The notes: generated by a model not told the origin, from the sequence alone. A stretch of DNA of 64,000 nucleotides from Anaeromyces robustus (GCA_002104895.1 MCFG01000127.1:1-64000); one strand, 5' to 3'; positions 47,648 to 59,672 are shown, counted from the first letter of the stretch. Made by a program: numbers and translations.

Positions 47648-50600
47648 TTAGTTTTCAGTTATATTTTCAGTAACGGCTTCTATTTCTGTTATTTCTTTTG
47701 TTGTTTCATGATTTAATTCTTTAGTAGTTTCAGATATATCTTCAGTAATGTTATTAACATTTACTTCAGATTTATTTTCATTAATTTCAGGATTATTTGA
47801 TATGGTAGGATTTTCTTCATTATTATTAATACTTGCTGGCTTACTTGATGTTGCTATATTTTCTTTACTATTTTTTATACTTGCGGGTTTACTTGATGAT
47901 ATATCTTCTATGTTGTTATTAATATTTGTTTGTTCAGTTATATTCTCTGAAATACTATTTTTATTATGATCTATATTCTCAGTATGATTTGATATTTCTT
48001 CATTATTATTATTATTTAAATCAATTGATTTACTAGAAATTATATTTTCATTTTCATTTTCAGTTATGATTTCAGTAACATTTTCTGTATTGTTTTCAGT
48101 TTCAGTTATATTTTCAGTATTATTAGTATCAGTAATGTTTTCAGTGTTATTAACCAAATTATGGTTTTCAGTATTGGTTACTTCAATATTATCTGATTCT
48201 GTTGATGATACGATATTTTCTTTACTATTTTTTATACTAGCAGGTCTACTAGAAGGTTTACTTGATGATGCTATATCTTCCTTACTATTCTTTACACTAA
48301 CAGGTCTACTAGCAGGTTTACTTGATGATGTTATATCTTCTTTACTATTCTTTACACTAGCAGGTCTACTAGAAGGTTTACTTGATGATGTTATATCTTC
48401 TTTACTATTCTTTACACTAGCAGGTCTACTAGCAGGTTTACTTGATGATGTTATATCTTCTTTACTATTCTTTATACTAGCAGGTCTACTAGAATGTTTA
48501 CTTGATGATACAATATCTTTCTTACTATTCTTTACACTTGCAGGTCTACTAGCAGGTCTACTTGATGATGTTATATCTTCCTTACTATTCTTTATACTAG
48601 CAGGTCTACTTGATGATGTTATATCTTCCTTACTATTCTTTATACTAGCAGGTCTACTAGCAGGTTTACTTGATGATGCAATATCTTCTTTACTATTCTT
48701 TACACTTGCAGGTCTACTAGAAAGTTTACTTGATGATGCTATATCTTCCTTACTATTCTTTATACTAGCAGGTCTACTAGCAGGTCTACTTGATGATGCT
48801 ATATCTTCCTTACTATTCTTTACACTTGCGGGTCTACTAGCAGGTTTACTTGATGATGTTATATCTTCTTTACTATTCTTTACACTAGCAGGTCTACTAG
48901 AAGGTTTACTTGATGATGTTATATCTTCTTTACTATTCTTCACACTAGCATGTCTACTAGAAGGTTTACTTGATGATACAATATCTTCTTTACTATTCTT
49001 TATACTAGCAGGTCTACTAGAAGGTTTACTTGATGATGTTATATCTTCCTTACTATTTTTTACACTAGCAGGTCTACTAGAAGGTTTACTTGATGATGCA
49101 ATATTTTCTTTACTATTCTTTACACTAGCAGGTCTACTAGAAGGTTTACTTGATGATGTTATATCTTCTTTACTATTCTTTATACTAGCAGGTCTACTTG
49201 ATATTCTACTACTACTTTTACTACTTGATGATTTATTTAATTTTTCTTCTGTAGTACTTTCATTACCATTTTTAATATTTAATATTTCAATTTCTTTTTC
49301 ATTTATAATATTATTTCCATTATTATTTTCTTTTGTGATATCATTTTCGTTTTTGCTTTCTTTAACTTCAACTTCATTATCCTTAACTTCATTTTCATTT
49401 TTATCTTCTTTAATTTCAATTTCTTTGTCCTTAATTTCATTTTCACTTTTATCATCTTTAATTTCAATTTCATCATTCATAACTTCATCTTCATTTTTAT
49501 CTTCTTTAATTTCAATTTCCTTGTCCTTAACTTCATCCTCATTTTTGTCTTCTTTAATTTCAATTTCATCATTCTTAATTTCATCTTCATTTTTGTCTTC
49601 TTTAATTTCAATTTCATTGTCCTTAATTTCATCTTCATTTTTGTCTTCTTTAATTTCAATTTCATTGTCCTTAATTTCATCTTCATTTTTGTCTTCTTTG
49701 ATTTCAATTTCCTTATCCTTAACTTCATTTTCATTTTTGTCTTCTTTAACTTCTATTTCATCATTCTTAACTTCATTTTCATTTTTGTCTTCTTTAATTT
49801 CTATTTCATCATTCTTAATTTCATCTTCATTTTTGTCTTCTTTAATTTCAATTTCATTGTCCTTAATTTCATCTTCATTTTTGTCTTTTTTAATTTCAAT
49901 TTCCTTGTCCTTAACTTCATTTTCATTTTTATCTTCTTTAATTTCAATTTCATCATCCTTAATTTCATTTTCATTTTTGTCTTCTTTAATTTCGATTTCC
50001 TTGTCCTTAATTTCATCTTCATTTTTGTCTTCTTTAATTTCGATTTCATCATCTTTAACTTCATTTTCATTTTTGTCTTCTTTAATTTCAATTTCATCAT
50101 TCTTAATTTCATTTTCATTTTTGTCTTCTTTAATTTCAATTTCATCATTCTTAACTTCATCTTCATTTTTGTCTTCTTTAATTTCGATTTCATCATCTTT
50201 AACTTCATTTTCATTTTTGTCTTCTTTGATTTCAATTTCATCATTCTTAACTTCATCTTCATTTTTGTCTTCTTTGATTTCAATTTCATCATTCTTAACT
50301 TCATTTTCATTTTTGTCTTCTTTAATTTCAATTTCCTTGTCCTTAACTTCATTTTCATTTTTATTTTCTTCAATTTCAATTTCAATTTCCCTTTCTTTAA
50401 TTTCATTATTATCATTAATATCTTTATTAACGTTGCTATTTTCATTTTCCTTCTCCATAATATTATCATCATTAATAATACTTTTTTCATTGCTATTAAT
50501 AACTTCTTCTTCTAATTCTTTTTTTAAGGATTCTAATTTTTTGTCTAATTCATTTTGATCAATATCTGATTCATAAAAGTTATTATCAGTAATTTCATTT

Positions 50601-53002
50601 TTAGTAGTTTCTTCAACTTTTGTTGATGTAAAATCAAAAGTATTTTCTGTTTCTTGAATATCATTGGAAAGTGGATTATTTGTTACAGTTTCAATATTAG
50701 TATCATTGAAATTATCAAAAAAGTCATTTGTATCACTAATATAATCACCTTTAAGTTCATTAAATTCTACAAAATCTTCATGGTAATTATCTTCTGATTT
50801 ATTTACAGTAGAATCTAAATTAATATCTTTATTTTTTATTTCAACTTGTTCATCTAATTCATTTTCATTATTGGTACTAATAATGTCATCATTATTATTA
50901 TCATCATTCTTTTTTGGTGGATTATCTTCATTATTATTATTATCACCATCTATATTTCTGTTATTATTAACATCATCATTCTCATTATTATTTCCTTCTT
51001 CAAGGTTCTTATCATTATTATTAAGATATTCAGAATATTCATCAATTTCTTTGTCATTTATTTCATTATTAATATTGTTATCATTATTTTCATTTTCATC
51101 TTTATTTTCATTTTCATTTTCATTTTTATTTTCATTTTTATTTTCATTTTTATTTTCATTTTCATTTTCATTTTCATTTTCATTTTCATTTTCATTTTCA
51201 TTTTTATTTTCATTTTTATTTTTATTTTCATTTTCATTTTCATTTTCATTTTCATTTTCATTTTCATTTTCATTTTCATTTTTATTTTCATTTTCATTTT
51301 CATTTTCATTTTCATTTTCTTTATTATCATCATAATTATCATTACTTTTGGTATTATTATTATTCTCATTATTATCACTATTTATGTTATTTATTTTATC
51401 TTTAATATTTTCAATGGATATATTTAAACATCTAATTCCTTCTTCATCGTTTAATTTCTTAGCTGTATCTAATGCCATTTCATAATATTTTAATGATGAT
51501 TCGTAATCATTTAATCGAACTATTTATTAAATATATATTATATATATAAGTATAGGTATTAAATAACACGATATATAATATAATATAATATAATATAATA
51601 TAATATAATATAATATAATATAGTATAGTGAATAAATAAATAAATAAATGTTACCATAAGTTTGTCCACATAAAGCACATGCAGCTAAAATCCAATTTAA
51701 ATTATTAATTGATTGAGCAATTTCATGAGAAGTTTTACCATAATTCAAAGCTTTTTCATAATCGTCTAAGTTTAAATAACAACGGCCGATATCATGATTA
51801 AGCCATGCCATTTCAATATTTTTAATTTTATATTTTTCAAGTTCTTCATCAGATAAATCTGTAACATTATTTTTTTCTTTTTTATAATTATCAATCATAT
51901 GTAATTTTTCTGACCAAACTTGTATTGCTTCTTTATACAATTTCATCTTGATATAAATTCTACCAATATTTCCTAATGCACGTGAATAATATTCACTTAA
52001 AAGACCATCTTTCGCAATATTTAAATCTAATTTTATTATTTTATTATTTTATTTTTTATTGTTTGTTATTTTTATTATTATTAATATATTTTTATTAAGT
52101 TTAAATAAATCGAAAAAAAGGAAATATATATATATTATAAATTAAATTACCTCTTTTGAAACAATCAAATGCTTCTTTATATTGTTTTGTTTCCATATAA
52201 CTTATACCCATACTATTATAATAATTACATAATACATTATTTTTATCAGGAATTTCATTCATTTGATTTAATTTTTCAGAAAATTCATTTCCTATATCAA
52301 TTGCTTTTTCAAAATTTTTGTTTTGAATTTCTATATATATATATATGCATAAAAGAGTTTTTTAAATTTTATATTATAAATTTTTTAATACATTAAATAA
52401 AGTAATTGATATTAATTGCAATTTTAATTATTATAATTACTATAAATATATATATTTACCAGAATATAAATTTAAAAAGTATTTATTTATGATTTCAATA
52501 TTATTATAATAGTTTTCATTTTTTGCTTGAAGTCTATTTATATTAATGTTTATTTAATAAACAATATTATATTTATTTAATAATTATTTTTATTAATTAA
52601 TTTTTTTTTATTATGTATAAAAGGTATATTATTTACTTTTTAGAGAGACCAACAGAAGTAATACCATTTTTATATTGAGATGAACGTGAATTTTTATACC
52701 TGATAATATTTTCTTTTTCCTCATCTAATTTCCTTTCTTGGGATAATTTCTCTTTTTTATTAATATATGCTTTATTTTGTAAATATATTCTTTTAGCTTC
52801 TCTTTGACTATGTTCTTTTTTTCTAGCATAAATTGGTTTTTGTTGACGCCAAAATTCTGTTCTATTTTCTAAAAATTCCAATCCTTGTTCAACAATTTTT
52901 TGAATTTCATCATTTGGAAATTCTGTTAAATCTATATTGATTTAATAATAAAAAACATAAATATCATAAATTTCAGTTATTAATAATTATTATAATAATA
53001 TC

Positions 53003-53049
<47 letters not shown>

Positions 53050-54264
53050 GATTTAATTATTAATATATATGCTTATTAAGGTATCTTTACCTTTATCATT
53101 TTTTAGCATTTCAAAATACTTTTTATCTTCATATAATTCACCAAGTAATCTTTTTATATTTATATCATTTTCTCTTTTTTTCTTTTTTTGTATTAATAAT
53201 TTTTGCTTTTCAGAAAGAATTTTACTTCTTTTATTTCCAGCGGATAGGATATGAGATGATGACGATATAATTTCTTTTTCCTTTTCCTTTTTAACATCTG
53301 GTATTTTATATAACTTTGGATCTTTTATATTAAATAATGATTTGAATTATTATATATATTATAATATTCAATATTTTGAAATCATTTAATAAGTAATTAA
53401 AAAGTAATATTGATAGTTATTAATTTATCCAATATATTATAATATATTATATATTTATTATATGTAATAACCTCCAATTGAATTATCAATGGCTTCTTTA
53501 GCTTTCTGTATTCCAAGTCTAAAATCATCTAATTCAGGTTTTAATTTATTGCCTCTATGAAAATATACTAATGCCATTTCAAAATCACCCTGTGCATAAA
53601 GTGCTTCAGCTTTTCTTAAAATGCCCTTATATATATTGTAATATAATTATATAAATAAATAAATAAATAAATAAAAAAAAAAATAAATAATTATTATTAT
53701 TATAATTAACATGTGATAATGATAATAATTATAATCATTATTATCATTTATATACTTTAAAGAAATTTTTATCATCTTTGAGAGAACAGTTCGCATCATC
53801 TAATGCATTTTCAATATCACCACTTTGTAAATAACAATAAGAACGTGCTACTAAACAATTTTTATCTTCATATCGTATAGATAATGCCTATATATGTATT
53901 ATTATAAAATTTTGTAATTTTTAATAATATAATATTAAAAAATGAATAATAAATAAAAAAGATTAAAAAAAAAGAAAAAAAAAAAAAAGAAATTGTTATT
54001 TTTTTAATACTTTAATTAAAATAATAAAAATAGTAATGAAGAAATTGTTATTTTTTTAATATTTTAATTAAAGTGATAAAAATGGGAATGAAATAAAATA
54101 ATAAAAAAATTACTTACTTTTGTAAATGCATCAATAGCTTTATTATAATTTCCTTGTCGTGTTAAACTTGTACCTTCTGCAAATAATGAATGAAAATTTA
54201 ATTCACAATGAAATTCTTCATCAATAATTGTAGTTTTATTTGGATTTGAATCAATTTCTGCCAT
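47648..54264 (-). CDS. ODAD4: Outer dynein arm docking complex subunit 4 (TTC25-like), giant C-terminus
   Basis: This TPR protein is needed to dock outer dynein arms on axonemal doublets, so it should act in the zoospore flagellum. Exons (5' to 3'): 54264-54118, 53887-53756, 53625-53472, 53321-53091, 52931-52637, 52533-52460, 52330-52151, 52026-51655, 51519-47648; phases agree, 1,818 aa. Residues 1-about 560 follow human ODAD4: FAEGTSLTRQGNYNKAIDAF, LVARSYCYLQSGDIENALDD, RKAEALYAQGDFEMALVYFH, KRLLGELYEDKKYFEML, the diagnostic FWRQQKPIYAR, then DIGRCYLNLDDYEKALNYGK and YESSLKYYEMALDTAKKL. The remaining about 1,250 residues are low complexity in blocks: EN/EK tract (about 591-678), acidic Asn-rich part, an EIEIKEDKNENEVKD-type repeat (about 900-1258), a SRPAS repeat (about 1295-1640) and a Thr/Glu/Asn tail. 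Human ODAD4 also ends in a repetitive charged tail, but far shorter. Confidence 0.93.
48190..49220. repeat. 60-bp coding tandem repeat, 17 units
   Basis: Within the last ODAD4 exon; each unit encodes a version of SSSKPSSRPASVKNSKEDIT. There are 17 units, one of them shortened to about 16 residues, with two weaker copies nearer the 3' end. Units differ at fixed positions (P/H/L, S/A, V/I, T/A/V). The antisense strand is open throughout the array by chance. Confidence 0.95.
49330..50400. repeat. 45-bp coding tandem repeat, about 24 units
   Basis: Within the last ODAD4 exon; each unit encodes about 15 residues of the form EIEIKEDKNENEVKD, with E/D and V/I exchanges and alternation of KDKE, NDDE and KDNE junctions. 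Confidence 0.93.
51066..51330. repeat. Coding hexanucleotide (TTTTCA/TTTTTA)n array
   Basis: In ODAD4 this encodes a run of Glu-Asn and Lys-Asn dipeptides. It has the same hexamer as the ankyrin-gene tail at 30.4-30.8 kb. Confidence 0.95.
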
Positions 54265-55370
54265 TTTTTTTATTTATTCAATAATATTATTTTTTTTTGT
54301 AATATTATTGATTTTTTATTATTTTTTTATTAGTCAATGAATAATAATATTACTTAATAAATTTATTTTAATGGTTTCTATTTTAAGTTAATGATTTTCT
54401 ATTCTATGATTCTATTATTTTCAACTTCTTTCATATTATTTTTTTATAAATTGTACTTATTCTAATAATTTTATGTTTTATTAAATATCATATATAGTTG
54501 AAAAATTTACTGCTTTTATAAAATAGTTTTTTAAAGTTTATTGTATAAAATTTTTTTCAAATTCAATATGAAATTAAAAAACAAAAATCAAAATAAGTGT
54601 TTAAAGTTTGTTTTTTAATTAAGATTTTTCTTTTTCAATAATCAAAATTATTTAATTTTTTTTTTTTTTTTTAAAAAAAAATTCATTAAACAAAACAAAT
54701 AAACATATAAAATTAGCAAAATAAGAACATTTATACAATAATAATATATTTATTTTAATATAATATTTTAAATATATATCATAATTATATGTAGTAGATA
54801 AAAATACATCTACTGTATCAAATTAAGATCATAATGAGAATACATATATATAACAATAGTAACTGTTATTTATTCAAATAATTTAATGATTATATATTTA
54901 TAAATTCTTAATGAATAAATTTAGGTTAAAAATAGGAAAACATCAATAATTAAATTAAATATATTGCATAAAAAATATACTATAAGTTACAACTACTATA
55001 TTATTTGTTTTGCAAAAAAAAAAAAAAAAAGATTTATATTAAATAGTATTGTATTGGGATTATACATATACGTATATTTGTTAATGTACAAAAAATTGTA
55101 ATAGTGAATATATAAAATTATATGATTAATATAGAATATTTTTAGTCCAATCATATTTTTTCTTTTCAATTATATATATATTTTTTATTTTTATTTTTTT
55201 TTTTTTTACATTAATTAAAAAAATTTTATAGAGAGATTATTAATATATAAAATATATAATAAAGAAATTAAGATTTAATACCAAAAAAAAAAAAATAAAT
55301 TAGATTAAAGGTAAATATATATATACAATAAATAGTATATTTTATTATAAAAAATTTATTTTTACTATTT
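54265..55370. other. ODAD4 5' flank
   Basis: A/T-rich spacer that must hold the ODAD4 promoter on the minus strand. No defined element is visible. Confidence 0.45.
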
Positions 55371-55468
55371 AAAAAATTCAGAATGATGTTTAATCTTAAT
55401 ATTTGCTACTTCAGAGGGGGTCGCGCCCCAATGAGACAAATAATCCACACCTGCTGACGAATTTTTTT
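55371..55468 (+). ncRNA. Probable C/D box snoRNA, copy 1 of 3
   Basis: Order: outer stem arm aaaaaattc (55371-55379); C-like box ATGATGT; guide AATATTTGCTACT; D'-like CAGA; hairpin GGGG-gtcgcg-CCCC (one G/C pairing register); C'-like AATGAGA; D box CTGA (55454-55457); stem arm gaattttttt ending in seven T. The guide beside D' is complementary over 13 nt to LSU rRNA AGTAGCAAATATT, recalled from conserved 25S/28S sequence. The fifth nucleotide upstream of D' would pair with the A before GC, the adenosine targeted by human SNORD76 (28S A2350) and by yeast snR24. The segment before box D has no rRNA partner that I recognise. The T-run could be a Pol III terminator. Confidence 0.65.
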
Positions 55469-55670
55469 AAATAGTATTATAAACATTTAATATTTTTTAT
55501 ATAAAGTCGCGATATTAATCGATTTTGAATTTTTAATAATTAAAGTAGGCTTTTATAAAAAAAGTATAATCAAGACAAATAATAGGATGAATAAAAAGTG
55601 GTTAGCTTTATGAAAAGGTTAATATTGAAAAAAAAAATATTTTCTATTTTATTTATACAACGAAGTACTT

Positions 55671-55772
55671 TTTAAAAATTCAGAATGATGTTTAATCTTA
55701 ATATTTGCTACTTCAGAGGGGGTCGCGCCCCAATGAGACAAATAATCCACACATACTGACGAAATTTTTAAA
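55671..55772 (+). ncRNA. Probable C/D box snoRNA, copy 2 of 3
   Basis: Same architecture as copy 1, about 302 bp downstream. The core from cagaatgatg to the CCCC arm and aatgagacaaataatcc is identical; only the residues just before box D differ (cacata in place of cacctg). The outer stem is changed on both sides (tttaaaaattc with gaaatttttaaa) so that pairing is kept. The T-run is five long. Confidence 0.65.
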
Positions 55773-55962
55773 TAATATAATAAATGTTTTAGTATTTTTT
55801 TTTTTTTATAAAAGTCGCAATATTAATCAATTTTATATTTTTAATAATTTAAATAGGTTTTTATAAAAGTATAATCAATATAGGATAAACAAAAAGTAGT
55901 TAGCTTTTTGAAAAGGTTAATAATGAAAAACATTTTCTATTATTTTATTCATAAAATGAAGT

Positions 55963-56065
55963 GTTTTAAAAATCAGAATGATGTTTATACTTAATATTTG
56001 CTACTTCAGAGGGGGTCGCGCCCCAATGAGACAAATAATCCACACCTACTGACGATTTTTAAAAC
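55963..56065 (+). ncRNA. Probable C/D box snoRNA, copy 3 of 3
   Basis: Same architecture, about 293 bp after copy 2. The outer stem arms gttttaaaaatc (55963-55974) and gatttttaaaac (56054-56065) are a perfect 12-bp inverted repeat that differs from copies 1 and 2 on both strands. The guide, D'-like box, hairpin and box D are unchanged, except for ttatactta in place of ttaatctta before the guide. Confidence 0.65.
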
Positions 56066-56957
56066 AAATTTTATTATATAAATATATATAAATATATATA
56101 AATATATATAAATATATATAAATATATTACAAGAATATTAGTAATACTAATATTATTATTTTAATTTATCATTATTAGGTAAGAATGCTACTTTCTGTAT
56201 TAAAAATCTATTGTAAGATATTATATAATATTAAAAATGTAATATATATAAAGGAAAGTAAAAAATAAAAAAATAAATAAAAAAAATAAATAAAAAAAAA
56301 AAAATAAATAAGGAGTCGTTAAATAATAAAAAATGTAAATAAAGAAATAAATAGAAAAAATAAATAATAATATATATCTAAATATATAAACATAATATGA
56401 AAATTTTAATTTTTTAATATAATAGATAAAGATTTATTTGTAAATGTTTATTTATTTAATTGATATTTATATTATATAAATATAATTAAAGATTTTAATG
56501 GTGTTTGTAGTATATAGTATTTCTAAAATATTAAAAATCAAAATATATACTTTTTTAAAATAATTTTTTGAAATATTAAATATTTTTTTGGAAAATATAA
56601 AATAAACACTATAATATATTAGTTTTTATTTATTTAAATAATCATTTTTAATAATTTAGTTAAATATTTCATTTTGTTATTTATTTATTTTTTATTTATA
56701 ATATTTAATAAATAATTTTTGAGTGCTAATATTTGTTTTTTTATTTATTTTACATTTGCTTTCTTTTTATGATAAAATATTATTATTTAAATATATAGTA
56801 TATACAAAAATTTATATAATTAAAACTTTTTTTTTTTTACTTTTTTTTTTATTTTTATTTTTATTTTAATGCATTTTTTTTTAAAATTTTATATATACTT
56901 AAATATATATATATAATTCTTGTTAAAGAAACAAAATTTAGTAATAATTATCATAAA
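56066..56957. other. Spacer and ankyrin-gene 5' flank
   Basis: Begins with a 10-bp tandem repeat (ATATATAAAT)n at 56076-56128; otherwise A/T-only with no gene. Confidence 0.5.
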
Positions 56958-59355
56958 ATGTATAGTTATAAATTAAAAGGAAATTTAGTAAAGAAGTATA
57001 TTGAAAATAAAGAAAATGATAAATTAGAAAATTTAATTCATGATTATGAATCTTATTGTAACAATTCGAAAAATTTTCTTTTTAGTGAAAGCATGTATGA
57101 TACAGCTATTAAAACTGGTAATGCTAAAGCTTTAAATATTTTATTACAATATGAAACTAATAATCGATTATTTAAATATAATAAGTATAATAAAGTTTTG
57201 GATTCTGAATATTATAATCAAAGAATATTAGGATGTTTATTAAATAATGGATTTGAAGTATCAACTGATTTTATTAATATGATGATTACAAATGAAGAAG
57301 AAGAGAAAAATGAAAAAACTCTTAAAAATTTTAAAATGAAACTATTACTATAAATTATATTTTGAACAATTGTTTTTAAAAAATTAACTTATTTTTATGC
57401 TAATAAATTACCATTATCTCAATTAGAATTGAATAATATAATAAATCAAAATAAACAAAAAATAAAATTTTTATTCAATGGAAAGGATATATATGGTATG
57501 ACTCCTTTAATTATTGCATCCAATGATAGAAATATATTTTTAATGGATTATTTAATTGAATATGGTGCTGATATAAATGGGAAAGACAAAAATGGTGAAA
57601 CATCTTTAATTAATGCATGTAATAAAGGAGATAGAGCTGTAATAGAATATTTAATAAAACAAGGTGCCAATGTTAATCTCTATAATAATAATGGAATAAA
57701 TCCATTAATTTCTGCAATTTATAAAAGAAATAAATTATTAATAAAATATTTAATTGAACATGGGGCTGATATTCATGGAAATGCAAAATATGGTGAAACA
57801 CCTTTAAATGCTGCGACTCTCGTTGAAGATAAATCTTTAGTAGAATATTTAGTTGAAAATGGTGTAGATGTTAATGTAAGTAATAAAGATGGTGTAGTGC
57901 CTTTAATTTCTGCATTTCATACAGGAAATAAAACTTTAGTAAAATATTTAATTGATTTAATTGAACATGGTGCAAATGTGAATGGAAATGAAAAAGATGT
58001 CGATCCTCCTTTAATAGATATGATTAATTATGAAAGAAAACATAAAGTTAGTGATTCATTTATAATTTATTTGATTGAACAAGGTGCTGATGTTAATAAA
58101 GTTGACAAAAATGGTAATACTCCCTTAACTACTGCATGCCAATATGAAAATGAATCATTAGTGAGATATTTAATTGCCCATGGGGCAAATATTAATGTTA
58201 CAAGTACAGATAATAGTAATAATATTCAAACTCCTTTAACTACGGCATGTTTAAATAATCAAAATCTTATTGTAAAATATTTAATTAAAAATGGTGCAAA
58301 TGTGAATGGAAAATGTAAAAATGGTGATACACCTTTAATTTCTTCATGCAAAAATATAATGGGCAATATAAATATTTACGTGATAAAATATTTAATTAAA
58401 TATGGTGCAGATGTTAATTTAAGTAATAATGATGGTGAAACTCCATTAATTGAAGCATGTAAAAGAGGAAATGAAGCAGTAATAAAATATTTAATTGATA
58501 ATGGTGCAAATGTTAATGCTAGTAATAAAGATGGTAATACCCCATTATTTTTTTGCCTGTAAACATGAAAATGAAACAATAATCCGGTATTTAATTAACC
58601 ATGGTGCAAGTGTTAATATTAGTAATAATAATGGTGAAACTTCATTATTTATAGCATGTGAATATGAAAATAGAGTAATAATAAATTGTTTAATTGAACA
58701 TGATGCAAATGTTGAGATTAGTAATAAGGATAATGAATCATTATTATATATAGCATGTAAACAGCAAAATGTAGCAGTAGTAAGATATTTAATTGAACTT
58801 GGTACTTTAGATGTTAACCAAAGTAATAAAAATGGAGATACTCCATTAATTATAGCATGTAAAAATTATAATGAAGAAATAATAAGATATTTAATTGAAT
58901 TTGGTGCAGATATTAACCAAAGTAATAAAGATGGAGAATCACCATTAATTGTGTCATGTAGACAAAGAAATGAATCATTAATAAAATATTTAATTAAACA
59001 TGATGCAAATGTTAATATAAGTAATAATGATGGTGAAACTCCATTAATTATTTTATGTAAAAATATACCAATTATGAATAATTTTTATCATATTTCTGAT
59101 TTTGAATATCAAGATATTGAAACTGATGAGTTACATTTAAATACTGAACAAAATAATTTATCCTTAATAAAATATTTAGTTGAACGTGGTGCAAATGTTA
59201 ATATAAGTGAAAAAGATGGTACAACACCATTAATTATTGCATGTAAAAAAGGAGATAGCTCATTGATAAAATATCTTATTGATTATGATGCAAATATTAG
59301 TAAACAAGATAGGAATGGTGAAACTCCTTTATCTATTTTATATGAATGGAAATGA
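56958..59355 (+). CDS. Ankyrin-repeat protein, frame-disrupted (possible pseudogene)
   Basis: ATG at 56958 (MYSYKLKGNLVKKYIENKEN). The first about 131 codons are an N-terminal domain without clear repeats. About 18 ankyrin units follow, such as GMTPLIIASNDRNIFLMDYL, GETPLIEACKRGNEAVIKYL and GDTPLIIACKNYNEEIIRYL, ending at the stop 59353-59355. The frame is not continuous. The first frame stops at 57351-57353 and homology-like sequence resumes in another frame by about 57400 (one or two shifts). A second break falls in a seven-T run at about 58546-58552, where TPLFF and ACKHENE are in different frames. No splice pair explains these, so either homopolymer assembly errors or true decay is possible. 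All repeats are otherwise intact, favouring errors or very recent loss. Function unknown beyond protein binding. Same architecture as the gene at 30.4-32.2 kb, but without its (EN)n tail. Confidence 0.8.
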
Positions 59356-59492
59356 AGAATTTAATAAAATATTTTAATTAAATAAAAGTCTATATATCTT
59401 GAATGATTGAATTTTTTAATATATATATAAATACATACATTATTACATTAAAAAAATTCGAACACTATTATCTTTTTATATAATTTAGTTAT

Positions 59493-59524
59493 ATACTACT
59501 ACTACTACTACTACTACTACTACC

Positions 59525-59557
<33 letters not shown>

Positions 59558-59558
59558 T
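59493..59558. repeat. Compound (ACT)n-(AAT)n microsatellite
   Basis: About nine ACT units followed by about eleven AAT units. Confidence 0.9.
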
Positions 59559-59641
59559 ATAATAGTGACAATTATAAACTATCAACTGTAATTAAATTAA
59601 ATTCTTTATATAAAATTTTTTTATTGTTTTTAATAATAGTA

Positions 59642-59672
<31 letters not shown>

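Larger units (their letters stand above)
55371..56065. repeat. About 300-bp tandem repeat carrying the RNA units
   Basis: Three cores and two linkers. The linkers are related (both contain gtcgc-atattaatc, a taggcttttataaaa-like stretch, ttagctttttgaaaaggttaat and ttttctat) but have many substitutions and indels. The cores are nearly unchanged. Confidence 0.85.

Noticed and set aside
48066-50558. Long open frame of 830 codons on the plus strand
   Set aside because: It is the antisense shadow of the ODAD4 repeat arrays; the periodic DNA leaves it open by chance and it reads as Leu/Ser/Phe repeats.
55371-56065. Hammerhead ribozyme in the tandem units
   Set aside because: CTGACGA fits the CUGANGA core, but no stem II plus GAAA follows in any copy; C/D-box layout with rRNA complementarity explains the sequence better.
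55371-56065. TPP riboswitch, 5S rRNA or spliced-leader RNA array
   Set aside because: The conserved TPP, 5S and spliced-donor/Sm motifs are absent.
55371-56065. CRISPR array
   Set aside because: Only three units with related, long linkers in a eukaryotic genome; no short direct repeats with unique spacers.
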